Shown: positions 18,162 to 27,696, counted from the first letter of the stretch. The stretch: DNA of 64,000 bases from Bordetella parapertussis (GCA_945862265.1 CAMAXP010000005.1:1-64000); one strand, 5' to 3'. The notes: a model not told the origin generated them from the sequence alone. Made by a program: numbers and translations.

Positions 18162-18953
18162 ATGGCAACGACAGCCGCATCTGGGCAACGCGAACACCTC
18201 TCGACCGGGGATGCGCTCCGGCTCGAGGGCGTTTCGCGCAGCTTCGGCGCGCTCAAGGCGGTCGAGGACGTTTCGTTCTCGGTCGCCGCGGGCGAGCGCC
18301 GTGCGGTGATCGGCGCCAACGGCGCGGGCAAGACCACGCTGTTCAACGTGATTACCGGCGATTACGCGGCCAGCGCCGGCCGCGTGCGCTTTTTCGGCGA
18401 AGACGTGACCATGCATCCGCCGTATGAACGCATCCGTGCGGGCATGCGCCGTACTTACCAGTCCTCGCTCCTGTTCCGCGACCTCACGGTGCGGGACAAC
18501 CTTTTCCTGGCCGTGCGCGGCGTTTCTCGCGGCCGCTTCAGTTTCATGCGCCCCGGACGCTCGAACCCCTCGCGCGCGGCGGCCGAGGATCTCCTCGAAC
18601 GCGTAAGGCTGACGCAAGTCGGCGACGAGCCGGTGGCTTCACTTTCGCATGGCCAGCAGCGGCAGCTGGAAATAGGCATGGCGCTCGCGGGGGCGCCGCG
18701 CCTGATCCTGTTCGACGAGCCGGCCGCGGGCCTGTCGCCGGCCGAGCGCCGCGAACTGGTCGCACTCCTCGCCGCGCTGCCGACGCACATGAGCTTCATC
18801 CTGATCGAGCATGATCTGGAGATCGCCCTGCGGGTGGTGGACAGGGTTACGGTCATGCACAACGGTCGCATGCTCAAAGAGGGCACGCCTGCTGAAATAG
18901 AGAACGACGCCGAAGTCCAGGAAATCTACATGGGCCGCGCGGGTCACGCATGA
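18162..18953 (+). CDS. ABC transporter ATP-binding protein, LivG-like
   Basis: 263 residues with a complete ABC set: Walker [21 protein letters not shown], signature [19 protein letters not shown] (the signature reads LSHGQ), Walker [14 protein letters not shown] and H-loop [10 protein letters not shown]. The LivG-type insert after Walker A and the C-terminal [14 protein letters not shown] are present. It lies seven bases before the fused LivF gene and works with it as the ATPase pair. Confidence 0.92.
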   Translation: MATTAASGQREHLSTGDALRLEGVSRSFGALKAVEDVSFSVAAGERRAVIGANGAGKTTLFNVITGDYAASAGRVRFFGEDVTMHPPYERIRAGMRRTYQSSLLFRDLTVRDNLFLAVRGVSRGRFSFMRPGRSNPSRAAAEDLLERVRLTQVGDEPVASLSHGQQRQLEIGMALAGAPRLILFDEPAAGLSPAERRELVALLAALPTHMSFILIEHDLEIALRVVDRVTVMHNGRMLKEGTPAEIENDAEVQEIYMGRAGHA

Positions 18954-18960
18954 GGCGCGC

Positions 18961-21177
18961 ATGACCCCGGGCGGCGTCCCGATGCTCGCGATCGAGGACC
19001 TCGACGTGTTCTACGGCCGCGCCCACGCCTTGCAGAAAGTGTCGCTTACCCTCGAGTCGGGCGTGATCTCGGTGGTCGGTCGCAACGGCATGGGCAAGAC
19101 CACGCTCTGCAACGCAATCACCGGGCTGGTACGCGCCACCGGCAGCATCCGGATGCAGGGCCGCGAGCTGGTCGGCCTGCCGCCGCACCGGATTACGGAT
19201 CTCGGTATCGGTTACGTGCCGCAGGGGCGGCGGGTGTGGCCTTCACTGTCCGTCGAAGAGCACCTGCGCCTGGCCGTCCGCAAAGGGCCATGGACCGTGG
19301 AGCGCGCCTACGCGACCTTCCCGCGGCTGGCCGAGCGTAAATCGAACGGCGGGGCCGAACTGTCGGGCGGCGAGCAGCAGATGCTCGCCATCGCTCGCGC
19401 GCTGCTGCTGAATCCAAAGCTGCTGATCATGGACGAGCCCACCGAAGGCCTCGCGCCGGTGATCGTCCAGCAGGTCGAAGCGATGCTCAAATCGCTTTCC
19501 GCGGACGGCGCGATCTCGGTGCTGCTGATCGAGCAGAACCTCGGCGTCGCGATCTCCGTGGCCGACACCGTGGAAGTGATGGTCAACGGACGTATTGCAC
19601 GCTCGATGCCGGTGTCCGAGCTTTCGGGCGACCGCGCGCTGCAGCAGCGCCTGCTCGGGGTGAAGGCCGCCGAGGATGAGGAGATCACGCTTGAGCCGGA
19701 ACCTGTCGAAAGTGGGGGGGTGCGCATCCTTACGGTAAAGCGCGCGGAGGCAAGCGACATCCCCGCCCCCGTTCCCGACGAGCGCACCGTGCGCGGCTAT
19801 ACGAGATGGGGTTCGGTCGATGTCGATCGTCCCATCGACACTGCGGTCGCAAGAGAGCTGCCTCGTGCGCAAACAGTGCAACCTGCAGCAAGGGATCCGC
19901 GCATCGTGGAATTCCCTGTCGCGGCCAGCATGGGACGTGCGGCGTACGTGGCCGGAACGTTCGACACCAAGGGCCGCGAACTGGGTTATGTGCGCAGTTG
20001 CCTGGAGAGGCTGGGGCTGCGCGTGGTAACGGTCGATCTCTCGACCTCCGGCCGGCCCGCCTCCGCCAATGTGCATGCGCGCGAAGTGGCGCGCTGCCAT
20101 CCGTTGGGCGAGCGCGCGGTGTTTACCGGGGACCGCGGCAGCGCGGTGACCGAAATGGCCGTGGCCTTCGAACATTTCATCGCGCGCCGCCACGACCTCG
20201 GCGGGATCATCTCCGCGGGCGGCTCGGGCAATACGGCGCTTGCCACGCGGGCGATGCGCGCGCTGCCGATCGGCGTGCCCAAGGTCATGGTCTCGACGGT
20301 CGCCTCGGGCGACGTCAAGCCCTACGTCGGGCCTTCGGACATCTGCATGATGTACTCGGTGACCGACGTCTCCGGCATCAACCGGATCTCGGAGAAAGTG
20401 CTTGCGAACGCCGCGCACGCGCTTGCCGGAATGATCGCCTACTCGGCGGGCCATAAGACGGCCGAAGACACCAAGCCCGCGATCGGCCTGACGATGTTCG
20501 GCCTCACCACGCAGTGCGTCCAGGCCCTGACTCCGCTGCTCGAGGCGGACTACGACTGCATCGTCTTCCACGCCACCGGCACCGGCGGCCAGTCGATGGA
20601 GAAGTTGGTCGAATCGAAGCTCATTTCGGCGGTCATCGACGTGACCACCACCGAGATCGCGGACGAGATCGTCGGCGGCGTGCTCAGCGCCGGGCCGGAA
20701 CGCATGGACGCCATCACGCGCACGCGCGTGCCCTACGTCGGATCCTGCGGTGCCCTCGACATGGTGAATTTCTGGGCACTGGACACCGTGCCTGCCGCGT
20801 TCCGTGGCCGCAACCTGCACCGTCACAATCCGAACGTGACGCTGATGCGCACTACGCCCGAAGAGAACACGAAGATCGGCCGTTTCATCGCAGCCAAGCT
20901 CAATCGCATGGAAGGTCAGGTGCGTTTCCTGATCCCGGAAGGCGGCGTCTCGGGCCTCGACGTGCCCGGCGGCCCGTTCTGGGACCCTTTGGCCGACAAG
21001 GCGCTGTTCGATGCGATCGCGAAAGACTTCATTCCTACCCCGCGACGCAAGCTCGTCCGTCTTCCGATGCACATCAACGACGCGCTTTTCGCCGCAGCAC
21101 TCGCGGCCAATTTCAATGAAATCAACCAAATGGACGGACGAGGCGCATGGCCCGCATCCCGCGCAACCAGATCCTGA
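18961..21177 (+). CDS. LivF ABC ATPase fused to a Tm-1-like (UPF0261) domain
   Basis: 738 residues in two modules. Residues 1 to about 236 are a complete LivF: Walker [11 protein letters not shown] (40-49), signature LSGGEQQML (134-142), Walker [14 protein letters not shown] (154-166) and H-loop LIEQNLG. A charged, Pro-rich linker follows (about 237-322). Residues from about 325 to the end are a Tm-1-like ATP-binding/UPF0261 domain: [40 protein letters not shown], and later [20 protein letters not shown]. The family is named for the tomato virus-resistance protein Tm-1; its bacterial role is unsettled. No stop or start separates the modules. The C-terminal 31 bp overlap the next gene. Confidence 0.92.
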   Translation: MTPGGVPMLAIEDLDVFYGRAHALQKVSLTLESGVISVVGRNGMGKTTLCNAITGLVRATGSIRMQGRELVGLPPHRITDLGIGYVPQGRRVWPSLSVEEHLRLAVRKGPWTVERAYATFPRLAERKSNGGAELSGGEQQMLAIARALLLNPKLLIMDEPTEGLAPVIVQQVEAMLKSLSADGAISVLLIEQNLGVAISVADTVEVMVNGRIARSMPVSELSGDRALQQRLLGVKAAEDEEITLEPEPVESGGVRILTVKRAEASDIPAPVPDERTVRGYTRWGSVDVDRPIDTAVARELPRAQTVQPAARDPRIVEFPVAASMGRAAYVAGTFDTKGRELGYVRSCLERLGLRVVTVDLSTSGRPASANVHAREVARCHPLGERAVFTGDRGSAVTEMAVAFEHFIARRHDLGGIISAGGSGNTALATRAMRALPIGVPKVMVSTVASGDVKPYVGPSDICMMYSVTDVSGINRISEKVLANAAHALAGMIAYSAGHKTAEDTKPAIGLTMFGLTTQCVQALTPLLEADYDCIVFHATGTGGQSMEKLVESKLISAVIDVTTTEIADEIVGGVLSAGPERMDAITRTRVPYVGSCGALDMVNFWALDTVPAAFRGRNLHRHNPNVTLMRTTPEENTKIGRFIAAKLNRMEGQVRFLIPEGGVSGLDVPGGPFWDPLADKALFDAIAKDFIPTPRRKLVRLPMHINDALFAAALAANFNEINQMDGRGAWPASRATRS

Positions 21178-21989
21178 AGAAGCTGCGCGCGAAAGTGCGC
21201 AAGGGCGAGCCGATCATCGGCGGCGGCGCCGGCACCGGCCTGTCCGCGAAATGCGAAGAGGCGGGCGGGATCGACCTGATCGTCATCTACAACTCGGGCC
21301 GCTACCGCATGGCCGGACGGGGGTCGCTCGCAGGCCTCATGGCGTACGGCAATGCAAACGAGATCGTCGTGGACATGGCGCGCGAGGTGCTGCCCGTCAT
21401 CCGCGACACGCCGGTGCTCGCAGGCGTCAACGGCACCGACCCGTTCATGCTGCGCGAGCATTTCCTGGCGCAGCTCGCGGCGCTCGGTTTTTCCGGCGTG
21501 CAGAATTTCCCCACCGTTGGGCTGTTCGACGGCGTGATCCGAAAGCAGCTGGAAGAAACCGGCATGGGCTACGCGCTCGAAGTGGACATGATCCGCGCCG
21601 CGCGCAAGCTCGACCTCCTGACCACCCCCTACGTTTTCAGCGAGAAGGACGCGAAGGCGATGGCCAAGGCCGGCGCCGACATCATCGTCTGCCATCTCGG
21701 ACTCACCACCGGGGGGGGCATCGGAGCGCAGACCGCACTGAAGCTCGAGGACTGCGTGCCGCTCATCGAGAGGTGGGCGGCGGCCGCGCGCTCGATCAAT
21801 CCCGATGTGATCGTACTCTGCCACGGCGGCCCGATCGCCGAGCCGCCGGACGCGACCTACATCCTCAAGAACTCCCCCGGCTGCAACGGCTTTTACGGCG
21901 CCTCCAGCATGGAGCGCCTGCCGACGGAACGGGCAATCACCGAAACAACCCGGAAATTCAAAAGCATCAGGGCAAGGAGGAAATCATGA
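21147..21989 (+). CDS. Phosphoenolpyruvate-hydrolase-like TIM-barrel protein
   Basis: 280 residues. [20 protein letters not shown] is followed by [20 protein letters not shown] and a TIM barrel typical of the PEP-hydrolase-like family (PF09370). [20 protein letters not shown] and [19 protein letters not shown] are further landmarks. Bacterial members regularly neighbour UPF0261 genes, and in plant Tm-1 proteins the equivalent domain is fused C-terminal to the Tm-1 domain. Here the two are separate but overlap by 31 bp and are surely co-produced. Reaction unknown; a C-C or C-O lyase or hydrolase step on a phospho- or carboxyl compound is possible. Confidence 0.88.
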   Translation: MARIPRNQILKKLRAKVRKGEPIIGGGAGTGLSAKCEEAGGIDLIVIYNSGRYRMAGRGSLAGLMAYGNANEIVVDMAREVLPVIRDTPVLAGVNGTDPFMLREHFLAQLAALGFSGVQNFPTVGLFDGVIRKQLEETGMGYALEVDMIRAARKLDLLTTPYVFSEKDAKAMAKAGADIIVCHLGLTTGGGIGAQTALKLEDCVPLIERWAAAARSINPDVIVLCHGGPIAEPPDATYILKNSPGCNGFYGASSMERLPTERAITETTRKFKSIRARRKS

Positions 21990-23704
21990 GCGGAGCGCAA
22001 TTCGGTCAATTCATCCTGGGGCTCATCGGGGTCGCGATCGTCGTCGCGATCGCGGTCTGGCTCCTCAACTGGCTGTACCTGCGCTCTTCCAAGGAGAGGG
22101 CGTTCGTGCGCACCGGCCTGGGCGGGCAGCGGGTCGTCATGAACGGCGGCGCCTTCGTGCTGCCGATCGTGCACGAGGTGGTGCCGGTCAACATGAACAC
22201 CTTGCGGCTGGAGGTATCTCGCGGCCGCGACAAGGCGATCATCACCCACGACCGCATGCGGGTCGATGTAACCGCCGAGTTTTACGTGCGGGTCCAGGCG
22301 ACCCCGGATGCGATCGCTTCCGCGGCGCAGACGCTCGGCCAGCGCACCCTGCAGCCGGAGATGCTCAAGGAACTGGTCGAAGGCAAGTTCGTCGATGCGA
22401 TGCGCACGGTGGCCGCGGAGATGACGATGGAGCAGATGCACGAGAAGCGCGGCGACTACGTCAAGCGCGTGCGCGCAGTGGTTGCCGCGGACCTGTTGCA
22501 GAACGGGCTGGAGCTGGAGACCGTCTCGCTCACGCAGTTCGACCAGACGGCGATGGAGTTCTTCAATCCCTCCAACGCGTTCGACGCCGAGGGCCTGACG
22601 CGGCTCACCGAGCAGATCGAGCGGCGCAAGAAGACGAGGAACGACATCGAGCAGGACACCATGATCCAGATCCGTAACAAGAACCTTGAAACCGAGCGCC
22701 AGGCGCTCGACATCGACCGGGAGCTGGAAACCGCGCGCCTCGACCAGGAGCGCGAGGTGGAAACCCAGCGCGCTGCGCAGCGCGCCAATGTGGCGCAGGA
22801 GCGGGCGACCAAGGAGCAGGAAACCGAACGCGCGCAGATCACCGCGCGCGAGGCGGTGGATCGGGCTCGCCTGGCTTCGGAGCGCTCGATCGAGGAAGAC
22901 CGCATCGCCAAGGAACGCGACATCCAGTCGCGCGAGATCGAAAGGCGCAAGACCATCGAACTGGCCGAGCAGCAGCGTGCCATCGCCGTCGCCGAGCAAT
23001 CCCGGGCGCAGTCCGACGCGCAGGCCGCGGCCGACCAGGCGCGCGCCCGGGCGACCACGGAGGAGGAACGCGTGTTCACCGCGCGCGAAACCGAGATGGC
23101 CGAGCGCCGCAAGAAGATCGAGCTGATCGTCGCCTCGCAGGACGCCGAGCGCGATGCGTTGCGCATCACGGTCGCGGCAGGCGCCGAGAAGGCGGCAGCA
23201 AGCGATCGCGGCGCCGCAGTGCGCGCCAGCGCCGAGGCGGAAGCCGATGCCGACAAGATCAGGTCGATTGCTTCGAAGATCCGCCACGAAGTCGAGGCCG
23301 AGGGCCAGCGCCTCATGAACCAGGCGAACAACATCCTCACGCCGGAAGCGCGCATGTCGGCCATGCGCCTGCGGCTGATCGACAAGATGGAAGGTATCAT
23401 CCGCGAGTCGGTCAAGCCGATGGAGCGCATCGAGGGCATCCGCATCCTGCAGGTGGACGGGCTCGGTGGCGGAGGTAACGGCAATTCAGGCGGCGCCTTT
23501 GGCTCCTCGGGGGGCGAGGCTTCGCTTGCGGACAGCGTGGTGAACTCGGCATTGCGGTTCCGTGCGCAGGCGCCGCTCGTCGACCAGCTGCTGCGCGAGA
23601 TCGGCGTGGACGGCGGCGACCTCGGGAAAGTCGCGCGCGGTATGCTCGAAAAGGGACCGGCGGCGAGGGCACTAACCGAAGACAAGCCCGCGCTGGAGAA
23701 GTGA
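21986..23704 (+). CDS. Flotillin-like SPFH-domain membrane protein (YqiK-like)
   Basis: 572 residues from the ATG at 21986 (AGGAGG upstream), overlapping the previous stop. There is one N-terminal membrane helix ([20 protein letters not shown]). The SPFH domain follows ([38 protein letters not shown]). A long charged coiled coil of EA/ER-rich repeats spans about residues 200-450. The C-terminal region is Gly-rich ([15 protein letters not shown]). Flotillins scaffold membrane microdomains and transporters. Finding one inside a Liv import operon suggests it organises the transporter or downstream enzymes at the membrane; this is inference. Confidence 0.88.
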   Translation: MSGAQFGQFILGLIGVAIVVAIAVWLLNWLYLRSSKERAFVRTGLGGQRVVMNGGAFVLPIVHEVVPVNMNTLRLEVSRGRDKAIITHDRMRVDVTAEFYVRVQATPDAIASAAQTLGQRTLQPEMLKELVEGKFVDAMRTVAAEMTMEQMHEKRGDYVKRVRAVVAADLLQNGLELETVSLTQFDQTAMEFFNPSNAFDAEGLTRLTEQIERRKKTRNDIEQDTMIQIRNKNLETERQALDIDRELETARLDQEREVETQRAAQRANVAQERATKEQETERAQITAREAVDRARLASERSIEEDRIAKERDIQSREIERRKTIELAEQQRAIAVAEQSRAQSDAQAAADQARARATTEEERVFTARETEMAERRKKIELIVASQDAERDALRITVAAGAEKAAASDRGAAVRASAEAEADADKIRSIASKIRHEVEAEGQRLMNQANNILTPEARMSAMRLRLIDKMEGIIRESVKPMERIEGIRILQVDGLGGGGNGNSGGAFGSSGGEASLADSVVNSALRFRAQAPLVDQLLREIGVDGGDLGKVARGMLEKGPAARALTEDKPALEK

Positions 23705-23708
23705 CCGC

Positions 23709-24146
23709 ATGATCAAGGTCTACACCTCGAGCGTCATCGACGCGCCCGCCGATTCGGTCTGGGCGCAGGTGCGCGACTTCAACGGCCTGCCCAAGTGGAC
23801 GCCTTTCGTGGCCGAATCCCGCATCGAAGGCGGGCTTGCCTCCGACAGGATCGGTTGCGTGCGCAACTTCAGGCTCAAGGACGGCGGCGTGATACGCGAG
23901 CAGTTGCTGACGCTCTCCGACTACGACTACCAGTGCAGCTACTCGATCCTCGAAAGCCCCATGGGCGTCGAGAATTACGTCGCCACCCTGAAGCTCACCC
24001 CGGTCACCGACGGCAACCGCACGTTCGCCGAGTGGTCGGCCGAGTTCGACTGCGCCCCGGAACGGGAAAGGGAGTTGGCGCAGAACATCGGTCAGGGAGT
24101 CTTCCAGGCGGGGTTCGACGCGCTCAAGTCGCTGCTCAGAAAGTGA
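23709..24146 (+). CDS. SRPBCC (START-like/polyketide cyclase-like) protein
   Basis: 145 residues. The start MIKVYTSSVIDAPADSVWAQ, followed by VRDFNGLPKWTPFV, is the classic SRPBCC beginning. VTDGNRTFAEWSAEF and the C-terminal amphipathic helix QNIGQGVFQAGFDALKSLL complete the helix-grip fold. Such proteins bind hydrophobic or aromatic ligands in a deep cavity. It is a clear paralogue of the N-terminal half of the next gene (shared GCVRNF, LKDG, IREQLL). It lies four bases after the flotillin gene and overlaps the next gene by four bases. Confidence 0.88.
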   Translation: MIKVYTSSVIDAPADSVWAQVRDFNGLPKWTPFVAESRIEGGLASDRIGCVRNFRLKDGGVIREQLLTLSDYDYQCSYSILESPMGVENYVATLKLTPVTDGNRTFAEWSAEFDCAPERERELAQNIGQGVFQAGFDALKSLLRK

Positions 24147-25594
24147 TTCGGGTAACCCGCTCAGCGATCATCGACGCGCCGGTCGCGCGCGTTTGGGTAG
24201 TGCTGCGGGACTTCAACAGCCACTGGGCCTGGCACCCGGCCGTCGGCGAGTCGAACATCGAGAACGACGAGCCCGCCGACCAGGTCGGCTGCGTGCGTAA
24301 TTTCCTCCTCAAGGACGGCAACCACATTCGCGAGCAGCTGCTCGCGCTCTCGGACCGGGACTACGTCTCCACGTATTGCATCCTCGACGCCACGCTGCCG
24401 ATGCGCCACTACGTGGCCACCGTGCAGCTCAGGCCGGTGACCGACGGAGAGCGTACGTTCTGGCATTGGCAATCCACCTTCGATGTTCCGCGCGGGCGCG
24501 AGCAGGAGTTCGAGGAACTGGTCGGCAAGGGCGTTTACGAGGGCGGATTCGAGGGTTTGCGCGCGTTCCTGCGGCGGGGCGGCATTGCGGCCACACCTTC
24601 GGCCGCGACGGTCTCTGGATCGATGCCCGCGCAGGCCGTGATCGCCAGTGCGTTCGGCGGGCCGGAAGTGCTGCGCTACGAATCGGTGACGGCAGAGGCG
24701 CCGCAGCAAGGCGAGGTCCGCATTCGCCAGACCGCAGTGGGCGTGAACTACATCGACGTCTACGTCCGCAAGGGCCTCTACCGGATGATCGATCCCCCAG
24801 CTGCGATCGGCATGGAAGCGGCGGGCGTTGTAGTGGATGCCGGGCCGGGCGTGGCGCACCTGCTGCCCGGCGACCGCGTCGCGTATGCCTGCCCCCCGCC
24901 GGGAGCGTATGCCACCGTGCGCACTCTGCCCGCCAACCAGGTGGTCGTGCTGCCGGATGACGTGAGCGACGAGACCGCGGCCGCCGTGATGCTCAAGGGA
25001 ATGACGGCGGAGTACCTCCTGCACCGCACTTTCCGGGTGCGTCCCGGCCATGCGGTACTCGTGCATGCGGCGGCGGGTGGCGTGGGCCTGCTGCTCTGCC
25101 AGTGGGCGAGCGCGCTCGGCGCGAAAGTCATCGGTACCGTGTCGAGCGAAGAGAAGGCGCGCCTCGCGCGCGACAACGGCTGCGAGTTCCCGCTCGTGAC
25201 GCGCGACTACCGCTTTGCCGCCGAAGTGAAGAACCTCACCAACGGGCGGGGCGCCGACGTGATCTACGACGGCCTGGGACGCGACGCCGCGGACGAGAAC
25301 CTCGATGCGCTGGCGATGACCGGCCATTGGGCGTGCTACGGGCAGGCCAGCGGCCCATTCGACAAGCTCCCCGACCTGTCCGGGAAATCAGGCGTGCTTT
25401 CGCGCCCGGTGCTGTTTCACTACACCGCCGAACGCTCCACGCTGCAGGAGATTGCCGGCAACGTCTTCAGGGCGCTGCGGGAGCGCACGATCCGTGTGGA
25501 ACTGCGCCATCGCTTTCCGCTCTCCGCGGCCGCCGAGGCGCATCGCGAACTCGAAGCGCGGCGCACGACCGGGTCGATTGTCCTGCTGCCTTGA
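24143..25594 (+). CDS. SRPBCC domain fused to a zinc-independent quinone oxidoreductase (MDR superfamily)
   Basis: 483 residues. The GTG start at 24143 overlaps the previous TGA. Residues 1 to about 147 form a START-like domain paralogous to the preceding gene (AIIDAPVARVWVVLRDFNSH, GCVRNFLLKDGNHIREQLLA). Residues from about 161 form an NADPH:quinone-reductase-type MDR: FGGPEVLRYESV, VGVNYIDVYVRKGLY, HAAAGGVGLLLCQWASALGA (nucleotide loop) and GADVIYDGLGRDA. An internal ATG at 24624 could give a separate reductase, but no clear ribosome site precedes it. The ligand-binding domain may present a hydrophobic substrate to the reductase. It closes the operon. Confidence 0.85.
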   Translation: MIRVTRSAIIDAPVARVWVVLRDFNSHWAWHPAVGESNIENDEPADQVGCVRNFLLKDGNHIREQLLALSDRDYVSTYCILDATLPMRHYVATVQLRPVTDGERTFWHWQSTFDVPRGREQEFEELVGKGVYEGGFEGLRAFLRRGGIAATPSAATVSGSMPAQAVIASAFGGPEVLRYESVTAEAPQQGEVRIRQTAVGVNYIDVYVRKGLYRMIDPPAAIGMEAAGVVVDAGPGVAHLLPGDRVAYACPPPGAYATVRTLPANQVVVLPDDVSDETAAAVMLKGMTAEYLLHRTFRVRPGHAVLVHAAAGGVGLLLCQWASALGAKVIGTVSSEEKARLARDNGCEFPLVTRDYRFAAEVKNLTNGRGADVIYDGLGRDAADENLDALAMTGHWACYGQASGPFDKLPDLSGKSGVLSRPVLFHYTAERSTLQEIAGNVFRALRERTIRVELRHRFPLSAAAEAHRELEARRTTGSIVLLP

Positions 25595-25723
25595 GGGCGG
25601 CATCGGGGGTGGCCAGCCCGATCTCCGGCTCGAATATTGTCTGAATTGTTCCGCAAAGTCGGCTCCAGGAGCGGCTTCCAGGTTAATGTTGTTCTGTAAA
25701 AAGTACAGTTGCCTCCCGAGAGC
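25595..25723. other. Intergenic tail after the operon
   Basis: About 130 bp between the end of the 11-gene operon and the Bug pseudogene, with convergent transcription. It contains GGCTCCAGGAGCGGCTTCCAG, which can form a short imperfect hairpin, but no T-run of terminator quality. No gene seen. Confidence 0.3.
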
Positions 25724-25996
25724 CTAGTCCAGCTGCAGGTTCAGCCGCTGCACGATCGGCCGCCAGTACTCGATTTCTCCCTTCCAGAACTTGTCGAGTT
25801 CGTCGGCTGTTTAAGCGACCGGGATCGCGCCCAGCTGGCGGATACGCGCATTGACTGTTGGATCGTTCACCGCCTCGACCACATCGCGCATCTCCTTCCA
25901 GGGGTGCGAGGCATTGACCAGCTGCGTCACCGGCAGGAAATCCCGGAACGGGTCGCAGGGCAGCTTGGGGAACAGGACCTGCAGAGCATTGATCAT
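25724..25996 (-). pseudogene. Bug/TctC solute-binding protein, internally deleted and interrupted
   Basis: The minus-strand frame from the ATG at 25996 reads MINALQVLFPKLPCDPFRDF then LPVTQLVNASHPW, matching the LPYDPxRDFxPVT block of Bug proteins. It jumps directly to VNDPTVNARIRQLGAIPVA, the C-terminal block. A TAA stop follows in frame, and the expected end TADELDKFWKGEIEYWRPIV continues in the same frame to a TAG at 25724. The signal peptide and about 200 central residues are missing. Its ATG overlaps the stop of the CoA-transferase gene (ATGA), so it was once co-translated with that gene. Confidence 0.7.
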
Positions 25997-27195
25997 GGCG
26001 TTCCTCCCAGTGCGCCCGCTGCGCGCAGCGCGGCGATCCCCGCATCATCCAGCTCCAACAACGCGCGCAACACCTCCTCCGTATGCTGGCCGAGCGAAGG
26101 CGAGGGCGTACGCACCGACCCCGGCGTGGCCGACAATCGCGCCGGCACGCCCACGACGCGCGTCTTGCCGACTTTCGGATGGTCGATATCGACCAGAGAC
26201 CCGCGCGCCTTCACCTGCGGGTGCTCGACGACCTGCGCGAGGTTGTTGATCGCGCCCACCGGGATGCCGCCCTCGTTGAGAAGCTTTTCCCACTCCTCGT
26301 AGGTGCGGGTGAGGAACACTTCCTGGAGGCGCGCAACGAGGCTCGCGCGGTTCGTGTCGCGCGCGGCATTGTTCAGGTAACGTGCATCGGCCGCGAGCTC
26401 TGCGCAGCCGATCAGCGGGCAGAAGGCCTTCCACTGCTTGTCGCTTGCGACGGCCAGCGCGAGGTCGCGCGTTTTCGTGTGGAAGGTCTGGTAGGGCAGC
26501 AGCGCCTTGTAGGCGGTGCCGAGCGGACCCGGGATCTCGCCGTTGGCGAAATAGCCGCCGAGCATGGTGCCGAGCAGGGCCAACTGGCCTTCCATCATCG
26601 ACACGTCGATCGACTGGCCGACGCCGGTGCGCTCCTTTACGCGCAGCGCGAGCAGGATCGCGTAGGCCGCGTTCATGCCCGCAGTCATGTCGGCGATCGA
26701 TACGCCGGCGCGTGAGCCGCTGCCGCCGGCCTCGCCGGTCACGCTGATGATGCCGCTCTCGGCCTGCAGGATCAGGTCGAGGGCGGGGCGGTCACGGTAG
26801 GGCCCGTCCTGCCCGTAGCCCGAGACCGAGCAATAGATGATCGCAGGGTTGCGCTTGCGCGCCGACGCGTAGTCCAGGCCGAGCTTCTCGAGCGTGCCGG
26901 GCCGGTAGTTCTCGAGCACTACGTCGCAGCGTTCGAGCATGCGCAGGAAAGTTTCCTTGCCTTCCGGGTTCTTGAGGTCGAGCACGAGACCTTTCTTGTT
27001 CCGGTGCAGGCTCACGAAATAGGCCGTTTCGCCACCCGGCATCGGCGCGCCCCACGAACGCGCGATGTCGCCCGCGCCCGGCGGCTCGATCTTGAACACC
27101 TGCGCGCCGTAGTCGGCCAGCATTGTGGAGCAGAAGGGACCGGCCAGCGCGTGGCTGAGATCGATGACCTTGATGTCTTCTAGCGGCAGTTGCAT
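25993..27195 (-). CDS. CaiB/BaiF-family (class III) CoA-transferase
   Basis: 400 residues, the normal length. DIKVIDLSHALAGPFCSTML then LADYGAQVFKIEPPGAGDIA is the family start. ENYRPGTLEKLGLDY and the RPALDLILQAESG block are present, with Asp140 at the position of the catalytic aspartate that forms an aspartyl-CoA anhydride. It transfers CoA between carboxylic acids in the cytosol. Such genes are often paired with Bug receptors in Burkholderiales, and the broken Bug gene downstream fits that pairing. An IS91-like remnant lies about 70 bp upstream of its start. Confidence 0.9.
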   Translation of the reverse strand: MQLPLEDIKVIDLSHALAGPFCSTMLADYGAQVFKIEPPGAGDIARSWGAPMPGGETAYFVSLHRNKKGLVLDLKNPEGKETFLRMLERCDVVLENYRPGTLEKLGLDYASARKRNPAIIYCSVSGYGQDGPYRDRPALDLILQAESGIISVTGEAGGSGSRAGVSIADMTAGMNAAYAILLALRVKERTGVGQSIDVSMMEGQLALLGTMLGGYFANGEIPGPLGTAYKALLPYQTFHTKTRDLALAVASDKQWKAFCPLIGCAELAADARYLNNAARDTNRASLVARLQEVFLTRTYEEWEKLLNEGGIPVGAINNLAQVVEHPQVKARGSLVDIDHPKVGKTRVVGVPARLSATPGSVRTPSPSLGQHTEEVLRALLELDDAGIAALRAAGALGGTP

Positions 27196-27272
27196 ATGGT
27201 GATCTTATTCGTAGGTCTTGATCATGTCGAGCGTCGAACGCTCGCCGATTTTTGCGTGGTGTGTTGTAAAAA

Positions 27273-27395
27273 TCCCCCCTCACGCGGGCAGGAAAACCCA
27301 GGTGCGTCAACATTTTCATCAGGCGCGCGATGATCTTGTCGAGCAGGCCCGCTAATTCATCACGGCTGGGCGCACGCGCCTGCTGAAAGATTGGG
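27273..27395 (-). mobile_element. IS91-like transposase remnant, copy 3, with terminal motif
   Basis: The minus strand reads FQQARAPSRDELAGLLDKII then ARLMKMLTHLG. Positions 27308-27390 are identical over 83 bases to 7817-7899. TCCCCCCTCACGCGGG at 27273-27288 repeats 7672-7687. Homology stops abruptly near 27393. The fragment marks the left edge of the AT-rich pentapeptide/DM9 island. Confidence 0.7.
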
Positions 27396-27440
27396 TTGTC
27401 ACCCGCATCGAAGCGCAGCGCTGAATGTTCGAGGCGCAAC

Positions 27441-27484
27441 GCCCCGGTGCAGCCAGCGTGCTGCCCCGGGGCCTTCGGCTTTTT
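27441..27484 (+). terminator. Possible intrinsic terminator or IS-end hairpin
   Basis: GCCCCGG...CCGGGGC can pair around TGCAGC/GCTGC, and a CTTTTT run follows near 27479. It lies in IS debris with no gene ending just before it, so it may be a leftover terminator from a lost gene. Confidence 0.3.
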
Positions 27485-27511
27485 GATGGGCGCAGTGCCG
27501 GCCCGGCGCCG

Positions 27512-27549
27512 GCGGTGACACTTCGTTACCCGCGGTGACACTTCGTTAC
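27512..27549. repeat. Tandem 18-bp direct repeat, 20-bp period
   Basis: GCGGTGACACTTCGTTAC occurs twice without mismatch (27512-27529 and 27532-27549). Spaced short repeats of this kind occur at the ends of some insertion sequences, where transposase binds. The adjoining sequence contains no intact transposase. Confidence 0.6.
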
Positions 27550-27696
27550 AAAAGCAAGACACAAGCAGCACGAAACTCACCGCACCATTGGCTACGGTGT
27601 CAGCCATCGGCAAGCTGTGAATGCACCAGGCACCAGGCACCGACGCACCGAACAGTAAAAAAAGCCCATCCGCGAGCCCGATTGGAGATCACTGTT

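Noticed and set aside
19243-21129. A 628-residue minus-strand frame opposite the LivF-Tm-1 fusion
   Set aside because: Shadow of the fusion gene; no motif and biased composition.
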